DNA of 64,000 bases, taken from the NCBI RefSeq assembly GCF_004193775.1, contig NC_041016.1, positions 48,174,767-48,238,766 of the forward strand, read 5' to 3'. Source of the DNA: Glycine soja. Its lineage: Eukaryota > Streptophyta > Magnoliopsida > Fabales > Fabaceae. This document shows, piece after piece, positions 49,401-60,850 of the stretch (the stretch's first letter is position 1; every line of letters begins with the position of its first letter). Under the pieces are notes generated by a model. The model did not search any database. It was given only the letters and a program-made list of their open reading frames with translations, and had not been told where the DNA came from. The position numbers and the translations under genes are program-made.

Positions 49401-50030
49401 ACAAGAGCAAGAGATTTACCTTTCTTTACACGTCATGTGGTGTACTTGGGACACTCTTCCTCTTGCACACAGTGAGATATAAGCTCATTAAGGAACCATT
49501 TGTACTTCTGAGTGTTATAACTCACTTTGAATTGCCTAAAGTGTGCAGGAAGTGAGATCAAAACTAAATTCACGAGCAGGTCTTCACCAAGCTCTAACTT
49601 AAGTGCTTAGATACCAAGTTAGACATTTCCATTATGTACTCCCTTATATTACTTTTGCCCTTATACTTCATGGAGATGAGTTTAGCCAAAAGGCTACTCG
49701 TCTCCGCCTTCTCATTTTTGGCAAAGTACTGTTCAATTTCATCAATAAATTTCTTTGCATTTTCACCCTCAAAAATAGAGCCCCGAAACGTTTGTGGAAT
49801 AGAGCGCTTCATGATCATAATGCACATTCGATTGGAACGATCCCATTTCTCAATTTTTTCCTCATTGGAGGCTTCCAGAGTGGAAGTGGGTTGTTTCGTT
49901 CTCAGTGTCAAATCCAAATCCATACAGCCGAGAACAATTTCAATGTCTTTCTTCTAGACCTTAAAATTTGTCTCATTTAGCATAGGGATATTGTTCACTT
50001 GAGCAGATACATTTGCAGCACTGGCAACAA
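46450..50030 (-). pseudogene. Copia gag-pol of element A, with deletions in gag and RT
   Basis: Recognisable blocks on the minus strand: gag (NNIPMLNETNFK start region near 50000, then FIDEIEQYFAKNEKAETSSL), GAG-pre-integrase, integrase ([45 protein letters not shown]), RT with LYVDDILLTSNN (about 47420), and RNase H-side GYSDSDFAGCQD and SWKSAKQT. Relative to element B, about 170 bp are missing at about 49458, removing the CCHC knuckle of gag. A further 257 bp or so are missing at about 47601, removing the centre of RT. Stops and shifts are frequent, so it is dead. Confidence 0.88.
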
Positions 50031-51055
50031 AAACTGAATAATAATAAAAATAAAAATAATTACATGCTCACAAATAAGTCAATAAGTTATATAAAATATA
50101 TACATAACAAGACATAGCAAAATAGTTCACATAACAAACTCATCACAAGATATCCAACACAACATTAATTCATAGTCTTTGGACAGAGAAATTAATTTAT
50201 AATTGGTACTCTCAACGCAATGATCAAATATTGACAATAAATTCTATCAAATCATAGTCTTTCTTTGGACCGACTATAATTCACATGAAAATACCTTATA
50301 ATTGTCACACATTTATCATTACAGGTACAAAATTATTTGGTCAAATTGTGTCTTCCTTTGGGCTGAGTTCAATTCGCATAAATAATTTTATACTAATATC
50401 TATGCAATTTTAATTAAATTAATTTACGCAATAGAGATTGCTTTGATAATATATTGTTTCAATCAACTCAATCAAAATTACCAAACATAATAAAAAAAAA
50501 AGAATAATTTTGAGAGTTTGTAATTTCTGAATTTACACCAAAACATAATGGGAATCACCAATTAATACACATAATTCACAAATAAAAACAAGGAAAATAA
50601 AAATAAAATGCAAAAGTCAAATTGTATTTACCGATACGCAACAAGGATTTTCTTATGATGATATAATAAAGCCAAAGATTATGTATCACATGTATATCAT
50701 GTCATGGCATGTATGGCATGGATTCATGGCATGCATAAGGAAACAAAACCAACAGCCATAAAAAAAAAAAAAACAAACAAACACGTGAATGAGTAACAAA
50801 AATGGATGACTATTCTGGAGCGAGAAAAAAAAATTTTATGGAATCCGAACGCAAAACATGAACGTGCATATGATGATTATTATATCGTGATCGAAAAGAA
50901 AACAAATTTTCCAAACTTACAATCATAATTATAATTGCAAATATAAAATCACAAAATAAAATTAGGGTTCGTGTAACAAAATAATATAGGTATAACACAA
51001 ACCAAATAACTTTAATTCCCAATAATCTAACAATAATGATGGTTCTGATACCACT

Positions 51056-51484
51056 TGTTTGGCATTTTAGGGATCTTAATAAAATACCAATAATCACCAG
51101 AAACATATTACGTTAGATTATCACTAGAATTGATGAGTCTGGGAAACTGTTGGTTTTGTGTTCTTCCTTAACCAAATCACCATTTTCCTTTTGGGACCTT
51201 AGGTTTCTCGTTAGATGGAGAGAAGAGAATATAATTTCTAATTTGGTGTATTGGAGACTACAACCTTGCTTTAGGTTTTAACCTGTTAGAGTTCTCATTA
51301 TTCCCTAACAGGCCAAATTGATTTACGCTTATCAAGCTCATATTAATTTCTGATGATAGTCCAATAGGCTCATCAAATTAGATCACTTTTATTGAGCCCA
51401 TAAATGTAAATAGCTAATATAAATGATAAATATAATATGTCTCACACACTAATTAATTAATTAACAATTATAAAATTTCTAACA
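51056..51484 (-). repeat. 5' LTR of Copia element A
   Basis: Adjoins the tRNA primer site; lacks the ~38 bp segment present in the 3' LTR. Confidence 0.88.
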
Positions 51485-51620
51485 TATTGTTCATAATAAT
51501 CCTTCGAGGGACTCGAATTCGAATTTGAATTCATTGAGGGATGATGAGAAGGAGAGTTCTAAGAAGTCGTCGAGCCAGTACGGTAGAGCAAGAAGTCTAG
51601 TAGATAGGGATTGATACACC
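51485..51620 (+). pseudogene. Captured OCTOPUS/DUF740 fragment, copy 1 (3' part)
   Basis: Resumes after the Copia element. SRDSNSNLNSLRDDEKESSKK reads in a shifted frame and resembles the Ser/Asn-rich stretch after the conserved block in DUF740 proteins. A stop follows near 51613. Confidence 0.6.
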
Positions 51621-51829
51621 TGGTTCATGCTAGTGTGTTAGTGATTAGGTGTTGATGATAGGACATTATCTCTATCACGTCATTATTTCACTTCATGACA
51701 TGAAACTAATAACAAGTACTAAAATTAAACAAAAAAATGTCAGATATTCAGATGAAAAAAATGAAATTTAAGTAGTAAATAAAAATAATTTATTTTTCGT
51801 ATATGAAAAATATATTTAAGCTTTTTTAA

Positions 51830-52568
51830 AAATAAATACCAAACCATGAAAAATTAAAATTCCCAACTCAAGATTTTCATAAACCATGAAAATAAGTACC
51901 AAACGTTTCATATATGCATAATATGTAAGTAAAACTATTTCTATATACCAATGAGATTGGACATAGTAAAAGAGGTCAATTTATGACTATGTAGCCGGTT
52001 AGTAATTTAAATCTCTTTTGAAGTGGTGTCACATTTAATATGCGACAGTAGTCAGTATATCAAATAAGATTTCTAAAAAAAATGAACGTGAGGGAGAAAT
52101 TTTTTTCTAAAATAATGATTTAATATTTAATTTCCTAAGATTTTCTTCTTATACTCGTATAGGCAAATGAAACAACTTCAATGTCCATATATGCTTTACT
52201 CATTAGGTATTTACAACATGTTTTTGACGAACTAATAAAATATAAATGTTAATATTAATATATTACAATATAATAATAAAGATAGTATTAATTTAAAGAA
52301 TCTATCATTTTATTCACGATTAATTTTTTGCAAAAAATTGAGAATTTGTTTGAAAAATTTAAGTCTAATTAATTTCACTCGGATAAATGACAAAAGAACT
52401 AATATTATTTAACTTCATCATAAATTAGTTAAAAATATTAATTCTAAACACATTTTCTCGGTTTTAGAATATGTGATATTTTAAAAAAAATATTCTAAAA
52501 TATAAATCTTAATAAATACTTAGTGGAACTAACGTTAACTAGAGAGATAAAGAGATATTAAAAAATTA
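51830..52568. other. Flanking sequence inside the first duplication unit
   Basis: AT-rich and without genes. It is repeated at about 59978-60735 after the second copy with few differences. Confidence 0.7.
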
Positions 52569-52718
52569 TCTAATATTTTTATATTTTACTTTAGTATTTG
52601 TCGTCCGTATCATCCTGTGAAATGATGACGAGACAGACGGAATATCATGTCATCAATTCCCTTAATGACTAATCCATCAACAAATTTTCCACATGGATCT
52701 AGACTCCCAAAGAAGAAG

Positions 52719-53343
52719 TTGATGTGGCAAAAGAAGAAGAGGAAGACATACTAAAGGCGATGAAGGACCACATGGATCTGGACTCTCAAACAAAGAAACC
52801 CCTAGGTAGTCGTGACTTGAAAGGCAGCTTCTAGTTCGTGGTTTCAGTCTTCAGCAAGAAGCTCCAAAAGTGGAGGCAGAAGCAAAAGAACAAGAAGCGC
52901 GAGTAAAACAGTTCTTCCTCTTGCGACATCGATTCGCGGTTCTCACTCGACGCCGCCCAAATGTTGTTTGATTTCAATGAGTTGTGCGCTTCCTGGGACA
53001 GTTATTTGATGGCAAGAACAACCTTGTCATTCGCTACAGTTCCTATGGTTCAAGTTCTTAAAATTGATTCTCTTATCCATGTGGAGGAGCTGAAATATGA
53101 GGACACTCTCACTCTCAATCTTAACCCTGATCCTTATCCTAACCTCCCTGGTGGTTCTGCTCAGACCAAGGAGTATTATTCAAACTCTTCTTTGCGCAAA
53201 AGGAAGAGTCTTGATCGATCTAGTTCGATTAGAAGGATTGTTGGTGTTGTTGCTAAAATGGACGAGTTGAAGGTTGTTGCAAATGTTGGTGTTGGTGCTA
53301 ATGCTATTGCAAGGGTTACTTCGGATGCTTTTGCTGATTATTG
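52719..53343 (+). pseudogene. Captured OCTOPUS/DUF740 fragment, copy 2 (5' part)
   Basis: Better preserved than copy 1. KDHMDLDSQTKKPLGS (about 52770), FSKKLQKWRQKQKNKKRE (about 52850-52905), CDIDSRFSLDAAQMLFDF and ASWDSYLMARTT (about 52924-53022), PGGSAQTKEYYSNSS (about 53146) and KRKSLDRSSSIRR (about 53200) lie in the order seen in DUF740 proteins. A TAG near 52830 and the Copia insertion at 53344 disrupt it. It shows that the captured source gene spans the N-terminal to middle part of a DUF740 protein without introns. Confidence 0.75.
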
Positions 53344-53817
53344 TGTTTGGCATTTTAGGGATCTTAATAAAATATCAATAATCACCAAAAACACATTACA
53401 TTAGATTATCAAGAGGGGTTGTGAAAAATACCTGGATCCATGATAAGTAGCGGAATTGATGAGTCTGAGGAACTGTTGGTTTTGTATTCTTCCTCAACCA
53501 AATCACCGTTTTCCTTTTGGGACCTTAGGTTTCTCGTCGGATGGGGAGAAGAGAATACAATTTCTGATTTGGTGTATTAGGGAATAGGGACCACAATCTT
53601 GCTTTAGGTTTTAACATGTTATAGTTCTCATTATTCCCTAACGGACCAAACTGGTTTCCGCTTATCAAGCCCATATTAATTTCTGATGATAGTCCAATAG
53701 GCTCACCAAATTAGAACACTTTTATTGAGCCCATAAATGTAAATAACTAATATAAATGATAAATATAATATGTATCTCATACTAATTAATTAATTAAGAA
53801 CTATAAAATTCCTAGCA
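53344..53817 (-). repeat. 3' LTR of Copia element B
   Basis: 474 bp, with the extra segment shared with the 3' LTR of element A. Confidence 0.86.
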
Positions 53818-54229
53818 ATCTCCCACTTGAGCTTCATACTAACCTTAATCATTTATATTGCAAAAGTCTTTAGGTGCACAACCGTATGTTATTTACTTTT
53901 AGACTTTCCATAAACAATCTGGTCCATCTTATATAGTAACACAGAACCATTGCAATTTTCCTCACAATCCAACGTGATAGAGCCACAATGATCACTAATG
54001 TCACATATACTTGATGACATAGATCAAATATGGATAAGCGTCATGAAAATAACATGCAATGTGATCTCATTCATGTTCATTTCCAACTAGTCCAAACTTT
54101 GTTCTTTATAGAGATCAATCCAAACACAATATAAACATTACAAACAAAACAAGCTCAAAATAAAATGATAACCTTCAACTTTGTTTTATAGAAAATCAAT
54201 CTATACAAATATCCGAAAAACATGGGACT

Positions 54230-57200
54230 CCCACTAAACTAAGGTACTATAAGGAGTCACTCTCATATGAGCAGTGCGCTCATGAAAAACTTTAGTTACC
54301 AAAACTTTCATAAGTGGGTTAGCTAACATATCATTAGTCCTTAAATGTTCTGTGAAAAACTGTCTATTCTGAACTCTTTCTTTAACAACCAAAAACTTGA
54401 TGTCAACAAACTTTGATTTGGTTGCACTCCTATTGTTATTGGAGTAAAGAATTGTTGAGTTATTGTCACAATAAATCTTTAATGGTCTTTCAATGCCGTC
54501 AACCACACGCAAACTAGTAACAAAATTTCTCAGCCATATCCCATGGTTGGATGCCTCAAAACAAGCAATGAACTCTGTGGCCATGGTCGAAGAAGCTATG
54601 AGAGTCTGTTTAGTAGACTTCCAAGAGATAGCTCCTCTAGCTAGCATAAATATGTATCCAGATGTGGAGCGTTTGCTATCTTGACATCCAGCAAAATCAA
54701 AGTCTGAGTACCCAATGATCTCCAAATTCTCAGACTTCTGATAAGTGAGCATGTACCCCTTTGTTCTCTTTAGGTAACGCATCACATGTTTTGCTACTTT
54801 CCAATGCTACATTCTAGGATTACTCAAATATTTGCCCAGAACTCCTACTACAAATGCTATATTGGGACATTATTGGGGCATAAGGAATCTTTTGCATCTC
54901 TATTCTTTCAAGGTCATTATTGGGGCATTGTTTGAGACTAATTTTGTCTCCTTTAGCTATCGGGGTATCTCCTGGTTTACTATCTTTCATGTCGAATTTA
55001 TCTAAGACCTTATCGATATAACTCTTTTGTGACAACCTTAGGATACCTTGAAAGCGATCTCTTAGTATCTTGATTCCTAATACAAAAGAGGCTTCCCCAA
55101 GATCTTTCATCTCAAAATTTTTCATCAGAAATTTCTTAATCTCTTGTAAAAAGCTTATATTGTTGCTAGCAAGCTGTATATCATCGACATATAACACCAA
55201 GAATGAGTATTTACTCCCACTAAACTTGTGGTATACACAATCATCAATTGCATTTGCCTCAAAACCATATGAGGTAATGACTTGATGGAACTTGTAATAT
55301 CATTGACGGGAAGCTTGTTTCAAACCATAGATGAATTTATTTAGTTTGCAAACCATAGACTTTGAGTCACCTGATACAAAGTTTTTTGGTTGTATCATAT
55401 AAATTGTTTCTTCAATATCACTATTTAGAAACACAATCTTAACATCCATCTGATGTAGCTCTAAATCATAATGAGCTACTAGTGTCATTATTGTTCTAAA
55501 AGAATCCTTTGAAGATACTGGAGAAAAGGTTTCTTTATAGTCAATACCTTCCTTTTGGGTAAATCCTTTAACGACTAGACGAGCCTTATATCTCTCGACA
55601 TTGTCCTTTGAATCCCTTTTGGTTTTAAATATCCATTTGCAACCTATTGGTTTCACACTTTTAGGCAATTCGACAAGATCCCAAACGTCATTGTCTTGCA
55701 TAGATTTCATCTCATCCTTCATGGCATTGATCTAGTTTTGAGAGTTAGAACTACGCATGGCTTGACAAAAGTTAATTGGATCATCCTCTATTAAACCAAT
55801 GACATCCTCATGTTCTTGGAGATAGATAATATAATCATCAGAGATTGCACTTCTCCTCTCTCTATTAGATCTTCTTAATGGCACTTCTTGAGGTTGTTGA
55901 GGTTGTTCTATAGGTATTTGAGGAAGAACCTCATTGTCTTGTTCTTGAACAATGTCATCAACAATAGTTTGAACATTGTTTTCTATTAATGGAGTTGTTT
56001 CTTGAACAACAATAGGTATGAGGACTTGAGCACTGTCAATAACAAGTTCTTCCTCAAAGACAACTTTCTTTATGTTCTCTTCCTTCCCAAACTCAACTTC
56101 CTCAAGAAATCTTGCATTTCCTATTTCAAATATTGATTTTAAAGTGGGATCATAAAACTTATAGCCTCGAGAGGGTTCAGCATAGCCAACAAAATAGCAG
56201 CTAATTGTTCTTGAATTCAGCTTTCTTTCATGTGGCCTATAAGACCGTGCCTCAACTGGACAACCCTAAATACGCAAATGCTTAATGCTTGGCTTTTTGC
56301 CAGTCCAAAGTTCATAAGGGATTTTATTAACTGCTTTACTTGGCACCCTATTAAGGATGTAAGTTGCGGTCTTTAAGGCTTCTCCCCAAAGTGACTCTAG
56401 CAAAGAAGAATGACTAACCATACTTCTCACCATATCCTTAAGAGTTCGGTTTTGTTGTTCTGCAACACCATTCATGCTAGGTTTTCTTGACATAGTGTAT
56501 TGCGGAACAATTCCACACTCTTTGAGAAAAAGCGCAAAAGGTCCTGGACGTTGTTCTCCTGATCTATCATATCTATCATAATATTCACCACCACGTCAGA
56601 TTTGACAACCTTAATTTTCTTTCCAAGTTGAAATTCCACTTCAGCCTTGAAACTCTTAAAAACGTCTAGGGATTAGGACTTCTCATGTATCAAATAAAGG
56701 TAACCATATCTAGAGTAGTCATCTATGAACGAGATAAAGTATTGTTGCCCATTCCAAGATGGTGTCGGAAAAGGACCACAAATGTTCGTATGTACCAATT
56801 CTAAGATGTCTTTAGCTCTTTCGGCACCTAATTTCCTTATGTTTGTTCGTTTTCCCTTTATGCATTCAACACAGACTTCAAAGTCTGATAAATCTAAAGG
56901 TTCAAGAATTTCATCCGACACAAGTTTCTGAATTCTCTATTTAGAGATATGACCTAAGTGTTTGTGCCATAAAGTGATTGAATTCTCTTTTAATTTCCTT
57001 TTTGTACCACGTGAATTTGTTTGCAGTATTTCATTATAGGAACAATTAACATCCAACATATATAGATTATCAATTAAGGAACCGGAACCAATCAAATTCG
57101 AATTCTGGTAGAGACTAACTTTATTATTTCCAAATGAACAAGAAAAATCAAATTTGTCCAAACTAGAAATAGAAATTAAATTCCGTCTAAAAGATGGTAC

Positions 57201-58250
57201 AACAAAAGTCTCAAACAGATCCAAATGAAATGCAGTATTTAATTGCAATCTAAAAGTTCATATAGCCTCCACTGCAACATTTTTGCCATCACCAACAAAT
57301 ATGAATCTTTCATTATCACTTGGCAGTCGGCTCCACAGGCAACCCTGCATGGTTACACTTATGTGAGTAGTAGCACTAGAATCTACCCACCAAGTATCTT
57401 TAAGTATGAAAGCTAAATTAACTTTAAAACAAACAAGAGTAAGAGATTCACCTTTCTTTACACGCCATGTGGCGTACTTGGGACACTCTTTCTTCATGTG
57501 TCCAGACTTCTTGCAGAAGTAGCAGGTAAATTCTTCATCCTTCTTTGGTTTCTTTTGCTGAGAAGACCCTTCAGTAGCACCCTTAGTTTTCTTTCTTTTC
57601 TTATTCTGAAAGGTGGAACTTAAATGAGCACTTTTAGATCTATCTCTCTACAGCCTCTCTTCCTCTTGCACACAATGAGATATAAGCTCATTAAGGAACC
57701 ATTTGTCCTTCTGAGTGTTATAACTCACTTTGAATTGCCCAAAGTGTGCAAGAAGTGAGATCAAAACTAAATGCACGAGCAAGTCTTCACCAAGCTCTAA
57801 CTTAAGTGCTTTCAGTTTAGATGCCAAGTTAGACATTTCCATTATGTACTCCCTTATATTACTTTTGCCCTTATTCTTCATGGAGATGAGTTTAGCCAAA
57901 AGGCTACTCGTCTCTGCCTTCTCATTTTTGGCAAAGTACTGTTCAATTTCATCAATAAATTTCTTTGCATTTTCACCCTCAGAAGTAGAGCCCCAAAATG
58001 CTTCTGAAATAGAGCGCTTCATGATCATAATGCACATTCGATTGGAACGATCTCATTTTCGATTTTTACCTCATTGGAGGCTTCCGGAGTGGAAGTGGGT
58101 CATTCCGCTCTCAGTGTCAAATCCAAATCCATCCAGCCGAGAATAATTTCTACGGCTTCCTTCCAGACCTTAAAATTTGTCTCATTCAGCATAGGGATAT
58201 TGTTCACTTGAGCAGATACATTTGCAGCACTAGCAACAGAAACTGAATAA
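54230..58250 (-). pseudogene. Copia gag-pol of element B, decayed but with RT core and zinc knuckle
   Basis: Keeps regions lost from element A. They are the gag CCHC knuckle (CYFCKKSGHMKKEC, about 57490-57532), the protease region with a changed DSSATTHIS (family DSGAT), and RT with KARLVVKGFTQKEGIDY, MDVKIVFLNSDIEETIY (about 55405-55455) and LYVDDIQLASNN. RNase H region: GYSDFDFAGCQDSKRS, SWKSTKQT and YCDNNSTI. It has its own small deletion near 54868, in the RT-RNase H connection, and several stops. The integrase region ends in [20 protein letters not shown] and lies between. Not functional. Confidence 0.88.
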
Positions 58251-59235
58251 TAATAAAAATAAAAATAATTACATGCTCACAAATAAGCCAATAAGTTATA
58301 TAAAATATATACATAACAAGACATATGCAAAATAGTTCACATAACAAACTCATCACAAGATACCTAGCACAACATTAATTCATAGTCTTTGGACAGAGAA
58401 ATTAATTTGTAATTGGTACTCTCAACGCAATGATCAAATATTGACAATAAATTTTGTCAAATCATAGTCTTTCTTTGGACCGACTATAATTCACATGAAA
58501 ATACTTTATAATTGTCACACATTTATCATCACAGGTACAAAATTATTTGGCCAAATTGTGTCTTCTTTTGGGCTGAACACAATTGGCATAAATAATTTTA
58601 TAATAATATCTATGCAATTTTAATTAAATTAATTTACGCAATAGAGATTGTTTTGACAATATATTGTTTCAATCAACTCAATCAAAATTACCAGACATTA
58701 AAAAAAAGGAATAATTTTGAGGGTTTGTAATTTCTGAATTTACACCAAAACATAATGGGAACCACCAATTAATACACATAATTCACAAATAAAAACAAGA
58801 AAAACAAAAATAAAATGCAAAAGCCAAATTGCATTTAATGATATGCAACAGGGGTTTTCTTATGATGATATAATAAAGCCAAAGATTATGTATCACATGT
58901 ATATCATGTCATGGCATGTATGGCATGGATTCATGGCATGCATAAGGAAACAAAACAAACATGTGAATGAGAAACAAAAATGGATGACTATTCTGGAGCA
59001 AAAAAAAAAGTTTTTTTATGGAATCCGAACGTAAAACATGAACATGCATATGATGATTATTATATCGTGATCGAAAAGAAAACAAAATTTCCAAACTTAC
59101 AATCATAATTATAATTGCAAAGATAAAATCACAAAATAAAATTAGGGTTCATGTAATAAAATAATATAGGTATAACACAAACCAAATAACTTTAATTCCC
59201 AATAATCTAACAATAATGATGGCTCTGATACCACT

Positions 59236-59662
59236 TGTTTGGCATTTTAAGGATCTTAATAAAATACCAATAATCACTAGAAACACATTACGTTAGATTA
59301 TCATCGGAATTGATGAGTCTGAGAAACTATTAGTTGTGTTCTTCCTCAACCAAATCACTGTTTTCCTTTTGGGACCTTAGGTTTCTTGTTAGATGGAGAG
59401 AAGAGAATACAATTTCTGATTTGGTGTATTGGAAACCACAACCTTGCTTTAGGTTTTAACCTGTTAGAGTTCTCATTATTTCCTAACGAGCCAAATTGGT
59501 TTCCACTTATCAAATCCATATTAATTTTTTATGATAGTCCAATAGACTCACCAAATTAGATCACTTTTATTGAGCCCATAAATATAAATAACTAATATAA
59601 ATTATAAATATAATTTGTCGTCCACACTAATTAATTAATTAAGAATTATAAAATTCCTAACA
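59236..59662 (-). repeat. 5' LTR of Copia element B
   Basis: 427 bp, next to the tRNA primer site, lacking the extra segment. Confidence 0.86.
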
Positions 59663-59790
59663 TATTGTTGATAATAATCCTTCGAGGGACTCGAATTCGA
59701 ATTTGAATTCATTGAGGGATGATGAGAAGGAGAGTTCTAAGAAGTCTTTGAGCCGGTATGGTGGAGCAAGAAGTGGAGTAGATGGGGATT
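59663..59790 (+). pseudogene. Captured OCTOPUS/DUF740 fragment, copy 2 (3' part)
   Basis: Counterpart of 51485-51620, resuming after element B with the same Ser/Asn-rich coding pattern. Confidence 0.58.
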
Positions 59791-60735
59791 GATACACGTG
59801 GCTCATGCTAGCGTGATAGTGATTAGGTGTTGATGATAGGACATTTTGTCTATCACGTTATTATTTCACTTCACGACATGAAACTAATAACAAATACTAA
59901 AATGAAACATAAAAAAATGTTAGGTATTCAGATGAAAAAAAATGAAATTTAGTATATGAAAAATATATTTAAGCTTTTTAAAAATAAATACCAAACCATG
60001 AAAAATTAAAATTCCCAACTCAAGATTTTCATAAACCATGAAAATAAATACCAAACGTTTCTTATATGCATAATATGTAAGTAAAACTATTTCTATATAC
60101 CAATGAGATTGGACATAGTAAAAGAGGTTAATTTATGACAATGTAGCCGGTTAGTAATTTAAATCTCTTTTGAAGTGGTGTCACATTTAATATGCGACAG
60201 TAGTCAGTATATCAAATAAGATTTCTAAAAAAATGAACGTGAGGGAGAAATTTTTTTCTAAAATAATGATTTAATATTTAATTTCCTAATATTTTCTTCT
60301 TATACTCGTATAGGCAAATGAAACAATTTCAATGTCCATATATACTTTACTCATTAGGTATTTACAACATGTTTTTGACGAACTAATAAAATATAAATAT
60401 TAATATTAATATTAATATATTACAATACTAATAATAAAGATAGTATTAATTTAAAAAATCTATCATTTTATCGATAATTAATTTTTTCAAAAAAAAAATT
60501 GAGAATTTGTTTGAAAAATTTAAGTCTAATTAATTTCACTCGGATAAATGACAAAAGAACTAGTATTATTTAACTTCATTATAAATTAGTTAAAAATATT
60601 AATTCTAAACACATTTTCTCCGTTTTAGAATATGTGATATTTTAAAAAATATATATTCTAAATATAAATCTTAATAAATACTTAGTGGAACTAACGTTAA
60701 CCGGAGAGATAAAGAGATATTAAAAAAATATATAA

Positions 60736-60795
60736 TATTTTTGAAAAAAAATTAACAAATTAATTATATTTCTTTATATCTGTACAAAAATCTTA

Positions 60796-60850
<55 letters not shown>

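Larger units (their letters stand above)
45547..51484 (-). mobile_element. Copia element A, minus strand, internally deleted
   Basis: LTRs are 45547-46013 (element 3' LTR, 467 bp) and 51056-51484 (5' LTR, 429 bp). They have canonical TG...CA ends and a 5-bp target duplication tattg (45542-45546 and 51485-51489). The primer-binding site for initiator-Met tRNA is at 51041-51053 and the polypurine tract (aagtgggagat on the minus strand) at 46014 onward. The 3' LTR holds about 38 bp (from about 45612) that the 5' LTR lacks; element B shows the same difference between its LTRs. Confidence 0.92.
44693..51821. mobile_element. Pack-MULE-like element carrying an OCTOPUS/DUF740 gene fragment, with nested Copia
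   Basis: The left flank ttttttaaaa (44683-44692) recurs at 51822-51831, a 9-10 bp target duplication, although low in complexity. The ends are diverged TIRs of about 170-190 bp: 44693-44880 (ggtttaaatatgtttttcat) pairs with the reverse complement of 51640-51821 (gcttaaatatatttttcata). Between them lies a fragment of a host DUF740 gene (see separate entry) and a 5.9-kb Copia element inserted later. Without Copia the element is about 1.2 kb and has no transposase, so it would be non-autonomous and of gene-capturing (Pack-MULE) type. Confidence 0.7.
44771..52568. repeat. Tandem duplication, unit 1 (about 7.8 kb)
   Basis: Matches 52569 to about 60735 in the same orientation. The start lies inside the left TIR of the Pack-MULE (tctaatattt at 44771 and 52569) and the end follows gagagataaagagatatta. 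Short AT-rich similarity at the junction suggests unequal recombination or end joining there. Confidence 0.85.
53344..59662 (-). mobile_element. Copia element B, minus strand (duplicate of A)
   Basis: LTRs are 53344-53817 (3' LTR) and 59236-59662 (5' LTR); tattg flanks both ends (53339-53343 and 59663-59667). The primer-binding site is at 59221-59233. It shares its insertion point, target duplication and the LTR length difference with element A, so it arose by duplication of the locus and not by a second insertion. Confidence 0.92.
52569..60735. repeat. Tandem duplication, unit 2 (about 8.2 kb)
   Basis: Contains the same DUF740 fragment, Copia element (B) with the same target duplication, right TIR and flank as unit 1. 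The outermost ~80 bp of the left TIR are missing because the duplication breakpoint lies within it. The two units differ by a few percent plus indels. Confidence 0.85.

Noticed and set aside
57730..58146. 138-codon plus-strand frame
   Set aside because: Antisense to the gag region of Copia element B; the same shadow occurs at 49603-49980 in element A.
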